A stretch of DNA of 6,875 bases from Actinomycetes bacterium. Its GTDB lineage: Bacteria; Actinomycetota; Acidimicrobiia; Acidimicrobiales; RAAP-2. The stretch is from positions 1-6,875 of the forward strand of contig JAJZSX010000128.1 of NCBI GenBank assembly GCA_021849435.1. Direction: 5' to 3'. Shown piece after piece: positions 1 to 6,814 of the stretch. Below the pieces are notes generated by a model. That model saw nothing but the letters and a program-made list of their open reading frames with translations, ran no database searches and was not told the origin of the DNA. A program made the translations under genes and the position numbers. Position 1 is the first letter of the stretch; the number at the start of each line of letters is the position of its first letter.

Positions 1-1620
1 ATCTAGAGGCGGGGTCAACCAGCGAGGTCCGTCGCGCAGTGTGATCGTCGCGGTGGTCGTCTCGGTGCACTCGCCGCGCTCGTTGACGAGTACCACGTCG
101 TCCGCGCGCGGGTGGCGCCGACGTGCCTGATTGTAAAGGGAGCGTTGTGTGGTCTTGTGAAAGAGCAGTATCGAAGCGCTGTCGACGGGTTGGTCATCGA
201 TGGCGAGCGTGACCGGGGTCAGTCGCGCCTCGGGCGCGGCGCTGACCTGGACCTCTGCTCGACCATCTCGCGACACCAACACCCGAACTCGCGCGTCATA
301 GTCAACCGGTGCGAGCCGTCGAAAGACGAGGTCCTCGAGCGTCGGTCGCACGTAAAAGCCCAAGAACTGAGCTGAGGCTCGGAGTCGCGCGAGGTGCCGG
401 TCGATGACGCTCGTCGTCGCGTTCGGGGTGTAGCGAAAGGTCTCCAACAGCCGGAATCGCTGGCTGAGCGTTGAGGTGAGCATGACCGCCTTGAGTTGCA
501 TCTCGCGGTACTCGTCATCGGGCCGGGAGGCCGCGATGACGCCGCCGCCGCTCCCGAATCGAGCCACCGCCGTGGTCGTATCGGCGACGGCGGTACGAAT
601 AGCGACGTTGAACCGCGCGTTGATGCCGTGGTCGGTTGGTGCTAGGAGGCCCACGGCGCCGCAGTAGACACCGCGCGCCGTCGATTCCAGTGACGCGATG
701 ATCGACATCGCGCTGCGCTTGGGTGCGCCGGTGACCGATCCACAGGGAAACATCGCGTCAAAGATGTTGGCGACGCTGAGGCCGTCCAACGTCTGACACC
801 GGACCTCTGACACGAGCTGGAAGACCGTGGGGTAGGCCTCAAGCGCGCAGAGTTCGGGCACGGCGACCGATCCCACGACGGCGACCTTGCCCACGTCGTT
901 TCGGATGAGGTCGACGATCATGACGTTCTCCGCACGGTCCTTTCCCGAGGTCGCGAGCGCCGAGGCGAACTGGCGGTCCTCAGCCGGCCACCGGCCTCGT
1001 CGATGGGTGCCCTTCATCGGTCGGCTCCGTAGCGTCGAGCCGTCCCACTCGAAGAACAACTCGGGCGAGGCGCTCACGATTGCGACACCGTCCAGTTCGA
1101 TCAGTGCCCCGTACGCGGGTTGCTGGGCCGTCAGAAGTTGTCGGTAGAGGGTGCGATGACTGCGAATCTCGGTGCTGATGACGGGACCGGTGAGGTTCAC
1201 CTGGTAGGCGTCGCCCGCCGCGATGTGCTGAAGCACCGTCTTGACCCTAGAGACATACTCACCGGACGTCGCACGTGGCTCCCAGCGTGACGGGCTCGCG
1301 GGCACCCTGTCGTGGGGTAGGCGCAGGCGGGTGGTGACGCAGCGCCGATAGACGCCGAACCACGCCAGCGGCAGTTGCGGGCACCACGCGTCGTCGCGGT
1401 CGTGCACGGTGAGCACGTGATCAAAGGCGGGCGCGCACTCGTAGGACACGTAGCCAGCGGCCCAGTAGCTGTTTCGCACGTATGCTTCGGCGTCGCGAAG
1501 GACGGAACGAACGTCGTCGATCGTCGTCGCCCGCAGCTCACCGACGAAGTCGGAGAGTATGGACGTCGTGTGATCGCGCATGTTGTCGAACCGGACCGTC
1601 GGCAACTCGGGGCGCGTCAC
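1..1620 (-). CDS. pabB: Fused aminodeoxychorismate synthase component I / aminodeoxychorismate lyase (PabB-PabC), 3' end cut by window edge
   Basis: The minus frame is open for 540 codons from a GTG at 1620 to the window edge. PabB converts chorismate plus ammonia to 4-amino-4-deoxychorismate; PabC releases pyruvate to give p-aminobenzoate for folate. The PabB part (about 1-385) shows GDAYQVNLT (136-144), PMKGTHRRG (201-209, with the family's active-site lysine at 203), ENVMIVDLIRNDVGK (231-245) and FPCGSVTGAPK (291-301). The PabC part starts near 390 with LLETFRY and IDRHLARLRASAQFLGF, and has HKTTQRSLYN (488-497; K489 is the expected PLP lysine) and VNERGECTETT (512-522). Related fusions suggest that a few dozen C-terminal residues are missing. 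An in-frame TAA lies three codons upstream of the GTG, so this is the longest possible start; M14 is an alternative. No Shine-Dalgarno is visible. The glutaminase partner PabA is not in the window. The family call is secure; the exact start is not. Confidence 0.93.
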   Translation of the reverse strand, partial: MTRPELPTVRFDNMRDHTTSILSDFVGELRATTIDDVRSVLRDAEAYVRNSYWAAGYVSYECAPAFDHVLTVHDRDDAWCPQLPLAWFGVYRRCVTTRLRLPHDRVPASPSRWEPRATSGEYVSRVKTVLQHIAAGDAYQVNLTGPVISTEIRSHRTLYRQLLTAQQPAYGALIELDGVAIVSASPELFFEWDGSTLRSRPMKGTHRRGRWPAEDRQFASALATSGKDRAENVMIVDLIRNDVGKVAVVGSVAVPELCALEAYPTVFQLVSEVRCQTLDGLSVANIFDAMFPCGSVTGAPKRSAMSIIASLESTARGVYCGAVGLLAPTDHGINARFNVAIRTAVADTTTAVARFGSGGGVIAASRPDDEYREMQLKAVMLTSTLSQRFRLLETFRYTPNATTSVIDRHLARLRASAQFLGFYVRPTLEDLVFRRLAPVDYDARVRVLVSRDGRAEVQVSAAPEARLTPVTLAIDDQPVDSASILLFHKTTQRSLYNQARRRHPRADDVVLVNERGECTETTTATITLRDGPRWLTPPLD

Positions 1621-1632
1621 GTACGTACGTTA
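1621..1632 (-). promoter_or_regulatory. Candidate -10 element for a leaderless pabBC transcript
   Basis: Read on the minus strand, TAACGT (plus 1632-1627) fits the TAnnnT pattern of a -10 box. It ends six bases before the GTG start, so transcription would begin at or next to the start codon. That agrees with the lack of a ribosome binding site. The start codon and this box share a triple ACGT repeat (1619-1630). I see no convincing -35 box. This is inference from spacing. Confidence 0.35.
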
Positions 1633-1637
1633 GGTGG

Positions 1638-1649
1638 CGGTCGTGACCG
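1638..1649. promoter_or_regulatory. Short dyad CGGTC-GT-GACCG, possible operator
   Basis: Perfect five-base half-sites are separated by GT. For a leaderless pabBC transcript starting near 1620, the dyad would lie about 18 to 29 bases upstream, between the -10 and -35 regions, where a repressor could block initiation. A near copy, CGGTCGTCACC, lies at 1697-1707 and matches 10 of 11 bases. Short GC-rich dyads also arise by chance, so this is weak. Confidence 0.22.
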
Positions 1650-1755
1650 AGTGCGAAGGGAGATTCAGTCCGTGCCTGGCGCAAAGAGTTCCAAATCGGT
1701 CGTCACCAGAATTCTCCGGGAAACAAGATTCTTTCAATTGCCCCGTCGTTTCGTC

Positions 1756-1785
1756 TCGACAATTAGCATCTGGCGTGGCTATGGA
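1756..1785 (+). promoter_or_regulatory. Weak candidate promoter for the PAS-GGDEF-EAL gene
   Basis: TCGACA (1756-1761) matches five of six bases of the -35 consensus. It is followed 18 bases later by TATGGA (1780-1785), which shares only TAT with the -10 consensus. Transcription would start near 1792, leaving a very short leader. The surrounding sequence (about 1725-1770) is more A+T-rich than the flanking genes, as expected for a promoter region. Confidence 0.25.
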
Positions 1786-1801
1786 TACCTGGTGGTTGTA
1801 G

Positions 1802-4789
1802 ATGGGAAGTCGTCAAGTCTCAGCACCGTACGCTCTCGGGGCGATGGTCGGTTTCGTGTTGGTCAGCGTCTTCGTTGCTTCAGCGTTGACGACCTCGAGA
1901 CTGTCTAACGGGGTTTCTCATTCATATCAGCGTGCACTGGCCGCGACGAATCTTGAGTTGGCGGTAACCAAGGTGAGTGTGGTCGAGAACACCGCCATAA
2001 CGTCGCACACACTCGGCTCGATTAGCGACTTTGCGGCAGCGCTGGAACAAGCTGAAGGCGCGAAAGCAGCGTTGGGCGAGTTCGAACGAACCCCAGGTGG
2101 TGTCACTGGCTACCTCTCGCTCGAACGTCGCATCGCCGCGTTTTTGGATTCGGGGCACTACCCGCAAGCCCTGCACCTGGATCAGGCGACTGAGAACAAT
2201 GTGGTGGCGAGGATTGCCCTGACCCTTCATCGCTCGAGCCAGACGGCGATGCAGCAGGCACTGCGAGAAGACGGAAACTACAAGCGTCTTTCACAGTGGG
2301 TTCATTTTCTCTTCCTGCTCGTACTCGCGTTGCTTATGGGAGGCGTGGGGCTCGTGGCATATCGCCGCGCATCGGACCTTCGCCGTCTGAGCGAGGACAG
2401 CGAACGGAGGACGCGCGCACTGCTCGAACACGCAGGCGACGCGATTCTGCTGGTCGACGGCGACGGAAAGATTACCTTTGCGAACGACGCGTGTCGGCGG
2501 CTCTTGGGCACTGAGGTTCGTGACGATTCAGATACGCGATTCCACGAACTTGCGTGCTCGTTGACGGCCCCACGACTGGCGGACGTTCTCGAAGTTGCCC
2601 GACACAGACCGAGTGCGTTGGTCACTGAGACGATGCCCATTGGAGAAGATGGGTTGACCATCGTCGAGGTCAACGTGTGTGATTACACGGACCGACCGGT
2701 CATTGGAGCGGTAATCGTGAACATTCGTGACATCACTCAGCGCCTGCTGACGCAAGTCGCCCTCGAACGCGAAGAGTTGTTCTCGACGGATCTAATGGAG
2801 CGCGCTCCACTCCTCATCTATGTAAAGGACCTAGATCTTCGATTCCAGCGCGTCAATGGAGGGGCCGCACAACTCCTGGATCGAAGCGTGGACGAGATCG
2901 TTGGGCATACCTCTGCCGAACTGTTCACCAGCGAGGTGGCTTCTGCGCTTGAGACGGGCGATCGCCGAGCAATTGCTGATGGTGAGTTCACCACAGAACA
3001 GACACTGGTCGTACACGACGTCTCTACTCCCGTACTGGCGACATACTTTCTCTTGCGTGACGCGTCGGGCGAACCGTACGCCGTGGCGGCAGTGGCGATG
3101 GACATGACGAAGGTGGAAGAACTGCGGGCAACTGAACGGGAGCTACGTGCCGGTGTCGCGCACTCGACGGACGCGATGGTCACCTCGTATCACGGATTGA
3201 TCAATTCGTGGAATCCGGCAGCCGAGCAACTCTTCGGTTACGGCGCCGCGGAGATCGTTGGCCGAGAAGTGGGCGTTCTACTAGCGCCGCCCCACCGAGA
3301 TCGGTTGCTCACGCTGGTCGACGCTGTGTACTCGGGCGAGTCGGTAACGGTGACGAGACTCACGGGACAACGCAAGGACGGCAGCACGTTCGAAGGATCG
3401 CTCGCCGCTGCCCCGATCGTGGACTCATCGGGGGTTGTCGTCGGGGTGTCGTCAGCGATTCACGACTGCACTGCCGAGATAGAACTCGCTGCACGATTGC
3501 GAACCGACGCTCTGACGGGTCTGCCTAACCGGGACGTACTGCTCGAACACATGCGCACGTTGGAGACGACGGATCCGACGGTGCTGGTCGGACGTCCTTC
3601 TCCGATCTACATCGCAGAACTTCACGTGGACCGCCTTAACCAGTTGAATTCGGTGTTCGGCGGTTCTACCGCGAGAGCTCTCGTTCGCGCCGTAGCCGAA
3701 CGACTTGCGGCGTTCTCGCTCTTGGGCTCCTTCGTGGCTTGTACCGGGCGCGGTGAGTTTGCGATCGTCTACGCAGCTAAATCCCGGGAGGACGCCGAGC
3801 GATTCATCGAAGATGTCCATCGTGTTGTCACGGTACCGATTGAAGTGGATGCACAGGTTCTCGCCATTTCGATAAGCGTTGGCGTTTCGGAGCTCACTGG
3901 TGCCGATCTCAGTGCTGCAATCAGCGAGGTGACGTTTCTGAGCCGACAGGCGAGGCCAAGTGGTGGTAATCCGATCACTTTCTTCGACGAGTTCCACCGG
4001 CACCAGCTGGCGAACGACGTCAATACGCTCCAAGAACTGCGAATCGCATTGCTTGAGCGACGACTTGTCCCGTACTATCAGCCAATCGTGGAGTTGGCAA
4101 CCAACGAGATCGTTGGTTTCGAGGCGTTGGTTCGGTGGCCACATGACACTCGCGGTCTCGTGACTCCCGATCAGTTCATCGAACTAGCAGAGGATAACGG
4201 ATTGATCGTCGATCTCGGACGGCAAATTCGCCTCCAAGCATGTTTACAACTCGCGCAGTGGCAACGAGCGACGAACCGCCCCTCGCTAGAAATTCACGTC
4301 AACGTTTCTGTACACGAGTTGAGCAATTCTGACTTTATCGCGGCAACGAAATTGATGATAGAGGAATCCAAGGTTGATCCCAGTGCGGTCATTTTTGAGA
4401 TAACCGAGAGCTCGCTGGCGAACGCTGCCGACACCATGGCGACGTTATGGGAAGTGAAGGCCCTAGGTATCCGCTGGTCGATTGACGACTTCGGTACTGG
4501 TTACTCTTCTCTGTCGTACCTTCGCGATTTTCCCGTCGATAGCATGAAGATTGATCGCAGTTTCGTGATGGAATCTGGAACCCCGAAAGGCGCAGTAATG
4601 GTGAGGTCGATTCTCGACTTTGCGAGGGCACTAGACCTCGCGACGATCGCTGAGGGGATCGAAACATTTGAGCAGCGTGATCTCCTGGCTACGTTAGGAG
4701 GGCAACGAGGGCAAGGCTATTTCTGGCACCAACCGGTTCCCGCACGTGAAGCGTTCGAACTTTTGAAGGGTTGGCCACCACGACCTTAG
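1802..4789 (+). CDS. Membrane-anchored PAS-PAS-PAS-GGDEF(degenerate)-EAL protein, probable c-di-GMP phosphodiesterase
   Basis: This 995-residue sensor probably hydrolyses cyclic di-GMP to pGpG at the inner face of the membrane. A first membrane helix (about 9-30) and a second (about 167-187) bracket a mostly helical external segment of about 135 residues that I cannot name. PAS-like domains follow at about 200-312, 325-440 and 448-560. The GGDEF domain (about 562-730) begins with TDALTGLPNR, but its signature is GRGEF (649-653) and the first metal-binding Asp is replaced in HVD (608-610). No RxxD inhibitory site precedes it, so cyclase activity is unlikely. The EAL domain (about 743-990) keeps EALVRW (774-779), N834, EITES (867-871), DDFGTG (895-900), K916 and AEGIET (950-955). 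The usual QGYLFSRP-like end reads QGYFWHQP. A TAG codon directly precedes the ATG, which makes it the earliest start; GGTGG (1791-1795) is a weak ribosome binding site. The stop codon abuts an insertion sequence. Confidence 0.93.
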   Translation: MGSRQVSAPYALGAMVGFVLVSVFVASALTTSRLSNGVSHSYQRALAATNLELAVTKVSVVENTAITSHTLGSISDFAAALEQAEGAKAALGEFERTPGGVTGYLSLERRIAAFLDSGHYPQALHLDQATENNVVARIALTLHRSSQTAMQQALREDGNYKRLSQWVHFLFLLVLALLMGGVGLVAYRRASDLRRLSEDSERRTRALLEHAGDAILLVDGDGKITFANDACRRLLGTEVRDDSDTRFHELACSLTAPRLADVLEVARHRPSALVTETMPIGEDGLTIVEVNVCDYTDRPVIGAVIVNIRDITQRLLTQVALEREELFSTDLMERAPLLIYVKDLDLRFQRVNGGAAQLLDRSVDEIVGHTSAELFTSEVASALETGDRRAIADGEFTTEQTLVVHDVSTPVLATYFLLRDASGEPYAVAAVAMDMTKVEELRATERELRAGVAHSTDAMVTSYHGLINSWNPAAEQLFGYGAAEIVGREVGVLLAPPHRDRLLTLVDAVYSGESVTVTRLTGQRKDGSTFEGSLAAAPIVDSSGVVVGVSSAIHDCTAEIELAARLRTDALTGLPNRDVLLEHMRTLETTDPTVLVGRPSPIYIAELHVDRLNQLNSVFGGSTARALVRAVAERLAAFSLLGSFVACTGRGEFAIVYAAKSREDAERFIEDVHRVVTVPIEVDAQVLAISISVGVSELTGADLSAAISEVTFLSRQARPSGGNPITFFDEFHRHQLANDVNTLQELRIALLERRLVPYYQPIVELATNEIVGFEALVRWPHDTRGLVTPDQFIELAEDNGLIVDLGRQIRLQACLQLAQWQRATNRPSLEIHVNVSVHELSNSDFIAATKLMIEESKVDPSAVIFEITESSLANAADTMATLWEVKALGIRWSIDDFGTGYSSLSYLRDFPVDSMKIDRSFVMESGTPKGAVMVRSILDFARALDLATIAEGIETFEQRDLLATLGGQRGQGYFWHQPVPAREAFELLKGWPPRP
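4786..4789. repeat. Left copy of putative TTAG target-site duplication
   Basis: TTAG flanks the left inverted repeat and recurs directly outside the right one at 6086-6089. Its last three bases are the TAG stop of the EAL gene. Because the duplicated target contains the stop, the reading frame would end at the same place with or without the insertion. A four-base match is short and could be coincidental. It is supported by the inverted repeats lying immediately inside both copies. Confidence 0.55.
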
Positions 4790-4807
4790 GCCTCACGTCG
4801 AGTTTGA
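4790..4807 (+). repeat. Left terminal inverted repeat of the insertion sequence
   Basis: GCCTCACGT (4790-4798) pairs with ACGTGAGAC (6077-6085), with one mismatch in nine. Extending inward keeps scattered matches for several more bases. It lies just outside the transposase stop codon (4793-4795 on the minus strand overlaps it), as is normal for a compact insertion sequence. Confidence 0.6.
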
Positions 4808-6011
4808 TTGTGCGTTGAGGGTGTAGTTCCGCTCACCGCGAAAGGTGTGCGGGATGAGCGGCAGTGCGGCGAGTTGGCGGTCGCTGATCTTGACCCCGTT
4901 GGGATACCAGTGTGGGTCGTAGTCCGCCTGAATGGTGAGACCCGTCGAGGTCGAGATGCTTGAGATCAGCTCGATGATGGTGCGCAGACTCGTAAGGGGT
5001 TGCCGCGCCAGATCATGGTGATGAAGCTGAACATGCGGTGCTCGATCCTGCTCCACTTTGACGTGCCCGGCGGGTAGTGACACTCCGTGATGGCAAGTCC
5101 GATCTCCTCGGCGAGTCGGGCGAGTTCGACTTTCCAGGCGCGAACGCGATACCCGTTGGACCCGCCAGCGTCGGCGGTGATGAGCAACGACGCGGCGTCC
5201 TTGAAGCGCTCGCGGCCCATCTGGCGCCACCAGCGCCGGATGGACTCGATTGCGAACTCCGTGGTGTCCGCGGTGTCGCCCACGTGGACCCAGCCCTCGT
5301 TGTTCGAGACGACGTAGACGCCGTAGAGGATGACCTTGGCGTACTCACCGAGTGCGGGGTCCTTGAAGTCGTGGACCGTGACGCGCTCGGGTGATCCTGA
5401 AGGCGCTCACTCGGTACCCCCGTTGGCGTAGTCGACGATCAACTCCTTCTTGGAGTCCACGACGCTGATTACCGGTTGAGCCTGGGCGAGAAAGGCGCGG
5501 CGGCGTCATTTAAGAAGTGAAATTTTCGGTCACGATCGGAGCGCTGGCCCCCTCGGTGACCTTGGTGTTGGCCTGCAGGGAGTAGCCCAGGTGGTGCAGT
5601 AGTCGCAGCACCGTGCTCGAAGAGAATTTGAAACCTCGCCGTTCCAACTCTTTCGCGAGATTCACCGAGGACTTCGACGTCCAGCGCAGCAGCGACATCG
5701 GGTTGCCCCGCGTGTCAGGGTTCACCAACTCATCGAGGGTCGCCAAGAGGCCGGGCAGCTCGTCGATCTTCAATTTGTCGCCGCCACCGACGATGCGAGG
5801 ACGCGACAAGAGCTCAATGCCCGCGGCGGCTTCGCTCTCGCACTTGGTCACGGTATTACGCGAGAGACCCGAGGCGAGTGCCACCGCACTCTTGCCGCCA
5901 CGTCCGAGCAGTGCAGCGGTGGCCCCCCACGATCACGCGTCGCTGGAGTTCGTTCATGTGGGGCAGCGCCACTTCGAAGTGACGAGCGAACCCTTCCTCG
6001 GCGACTTCCAC
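4793..6011 (-). pseudogene. ISAzo13-family DDE transposase, broken by frameshifts and a stop
   Basis: Joined across its lesions, the gene spans about 406 codons, close to a full-length family member. It can start at GTG 6011, just after a TGA, with GGGG about 8-12 bases upstream. The N-terminal piece (VALPHMNELQRRVI) runs into a poly-G tract at 5923-5928, where one extra base shifts the frame. It continues as LLGRGGKSAVALASGLSRNTV and TRGNPMSLLRWTSKS, then GYSLQANTKVTEG. Two more shifts, near 5538-5545 and 5494-5506, flank DRDRKFHFLND. The third frame carries QPVISVVDSKKEL (first catalytic Asp), an in-frame TGA at 5407-5409, VTVHDFKDPALGEYAK, LLITADAGGSNGYR (second Asp) and PPGTSKWSRIEHR (Glu). 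A last shift in a G-run at 4996-4999 leads to TSLRTIIELISS and the tail. All three DDE residues remain, but the reading frame does not. Sequencing error could explain single homopolymer shifts, not the whole set. Confidence 0.88.
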
Positions 6012-6076
6012 GCTTCAATACCCCATTACTCAGACTTACTTGAGGTGGACCTGTAGCAGGCTGGACACATAGCGCA

Positions 6077-6085
6077 ACGTGAGAC
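6077..6085 (-). repeat. Right terminal inverted repeat of the insertion sequence
   Basis: ACGTGAGAC is the counterpart of GCCTCACGT at 4790-4798. It lies about 65 bases upstream of the proposed transposase start, leaving room for the transposase promoter inside the element's right end. Confidence 0.6.
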
Positions 6086-6089
6086 TTAG
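6086..6089. repeat. Right copy of putative TTAG target-site duplication
   Basis: This is identical to 4786-4789 and sits directly outside the right inverted repeat. Removing the element and one copy would rejoin the EAL stop codon to the hairpin at 6089-6115. Confidence 0.55.
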
Positions 6090-6115
6090 CCGAGTCCACA
6101 TGGGGTCGACTCGGC
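6089..6115 (+). terminator. Hairpin, likely the displaced terminator of the EAL gene
   Basis: GCCGAGTC (6089-6096) and GACTCGGC (6108-6115) form a perfect eight-base stem with an 11-base loop. No T-tract follows, so it would be a weak or non-canonical intrinsic terminator, as is often proposed in high-GC bacteria. If the insertion sequence is removed at its TTAG repeats, this stem starts within the TAG stop of the EAL gene, a typical terminator position. It now also lies upstream of the DoxX promoter and would insulate it. Confidence 0.45.
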
Positions 6116-6141
6116 ACCAAGGCTCACCGGCAATTTCCGAA

Positions 6142-6169
6142 GTGTCCGGTTTTCGATCGTCGTGGACAC
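6142..6169. promoter_or_regulatory. Inverted repeat GTGTCC-N16-GGACAC overlapping the DoxX -35 box
   Basis: Six-base perfect half-sites are spaced by 16 bases, and the right arm lies on the candidate -35 hexamer. The spacer includes the palindrome CGATCG. The arrangement fits a dimeric repressor site, but no regulator gene is adjacent and the arms are short. Confidence 0.25.
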
Positions 6170-6191
6170 GGAGGGTTCCTATTGGTATGAG
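6163..6191 (+). promoter_or_regulatory. Candidate promoter for the DoxX-family gene
   Basis: TGGACA (6163-6168) matches five of six bases of the -35 consensus. After 17 bases comes TATGAG (6186-6191), preceded by TGG, an extended -10 motif. Transcription would begin near 6198, giving a leader of roughly 35 bases before the GTG start. This is the best-formed promoter in the window, and it gives the gene its own transcription despite the upstream insertion. Confidence 0.5.
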
Positions 6192-6232
6192 GTACGGTTT
6201 CTGCTACGTCATGTCTTCGTCGGAGGTCTTGC

Positions 6233-6778
6233 GTGCGTCATATCGGACTACTCGCCGTACGCCTCGTGTTAGGCAGCTATCTCACCGTCCACGGGTTCAA
6301 GAAACTCTTCCGGTACTTTGGTGGCTCCGGGCTGGACGCCACGGCACGAGGTTTCGAAGCGATCGGCGTGGAACCCGCTAGAGCAATGGCGACCGTGGCT
6401 GGAGCAAGTCAACTTGGCGGGGGACTCCTCACTCTTGCGGGCGTCGCGGATCCACTGGGTCCTGCGCTCCTCGCAGGAAATATGGCGGTTGCCGCCGTCG
6501 CGCTTCGAAAGAATGGTCCGATGTCCCAGCGCGGAGGCTACGAACTACCGCTCACAAACCTCGCCGCAGCGGTGGCTTTGATGAGCAGCGGAGCGGGCGT
6601 GCTTCGTCTAGGCCCGCCTCTGTCCAAATCGTTGATCCGGATCATTTTATTTGCGGGGACAGCCATGACTATTGGTTCATTAGTACAGCTGCTACGCAGA
6701 CGACCAACTACACCCTGCGAACGCAACAAAATGCAAACTGAATCGACCAGCGAATGTGGAATCAACCATGAGATTTGA
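6233..6778 (+). CDS. DoxX-family integral membrane protein
   Basis: This 181-residue membrane protein starts at GTG 6233, chosen because GGAGG (6222-6226) sits six bases upstream, the clearest ribosome binding site in the window. Features of DoxX-like proteins are a first helix with a following HGFKKLF (20-26), a glycine-rich FGGSG, a second helix with SQLGGGLLTLAG (59-70), a third (about 75-92, GNMAVAAVALRKNGP) and GGYELPLTNLAAAVAL (101-116). A further hydrophobic stretch (about 133-154) precedes RRR and a polar tail of about 25 residues, which would face the cytoplasm by the positive-inside rule. Some DoxX relatives are linked to thiosulfate:quinone oxidoreductase or to redox stress complexes, but many have no known role and no partner gene is visible here. 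I make no claim about substrate. The stop codon overlaps the -35 box of the riboswitch promoter. Confidence 0.82.
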   Translation: MRHIGLLAVRLVLGSYLTVHGFKKLFRYFGGSGLDATARGFEAIGVEPARAMATVAGASQLGGGLLTLAGVADPLGPALLAGNMAVAAVALRKNGPMSQRGGYELPLTNLAAAVALMSSGAGVLRLGPPLSKSLIRIILFAGTAMTIGSLVQLLRRRPTTPCERNKMQTESTSECGINHEI

Positions 6779-6803
6779 CGGGCTACGCGAGAAACACTAG
6801 CGT
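6775..6803 (+). promoter_or_regulatory. Candidate promoter for the riboswitch-controlled transcript
   Basis: TTGACG (6775-6780) matches five of six bases of the -35 consensus. Seventeen bases later, TAGCGT (6798-6803) fits TAnnnT. Transcription would start near 6810, just before the riboswitch, as expected for a short riboswitch leader. The -35 box overlaps the TGA stop of the DoxX gene. Confidence 0.45.
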
Positions 6804-6814
6804 CGGTCCAATCC

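Larger units (their letters stand above)
4790..6085 (-). mobile_element. Degenerate ISAzo13-type insertion sequence
   Basis: The element is about 1296 bases. It is bounded by imperfect inverted repeats and TTAG direct repeats and carries one minus-strand transposase that nearly fills it. Family assignment rests on the transposase, which resembles ISAzo13 / Rhodopirellula-type DDE transposases (ADTTEFAIESIRRWW, ITADAGGSNGYRVR, HYPPGTSKW.RIEHR). No passenger gene is present. With several frame disruptions it should not move by itself, although a related intact copy elsewhere might act on its ends. The exact termini are inferred from the repeats. Confidence 0.82.

Noticed and set aside
1375..1908. 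Plus-strand open frame of 177 codons spanning the divergent region
   Set aside because: Most of it is antisense to the well-supported PabB coding sequence, and its end overlaps the EAL gene in another frame. It has Arg/Val-rich shadow composition and no recognisable domain.
3452..4144. Minus-strand open frame of 230 codons
   Set aside because: It lies wholly antisense to the GGDEF/EAL coding region, has no recognisable motif, and is explained by codon bias of the true gene.
4993..5003. Programmed frameshift in the transposase
   Set aside because: The shift is one of several lesions, including a stop codon, and no slippery heptamer with a downstream structure is evident. Decay explains the pattern better.
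5077..5394. Plus-strand open frame of 105 codons inside the insertion sequence, as a passenger gene
   Set aside because: It is antisense to the conserved DDE core of the transposase and shows no independent protein motif.
6079..6381. Plus-strand open frame of 100 codons between the insertion sequence and DoxX
   Set aside because: It starts inside the right inverted repeat, overlaps the DoxX gene in another frame, is Arg/Ser-rich and has no ribosome binding site.
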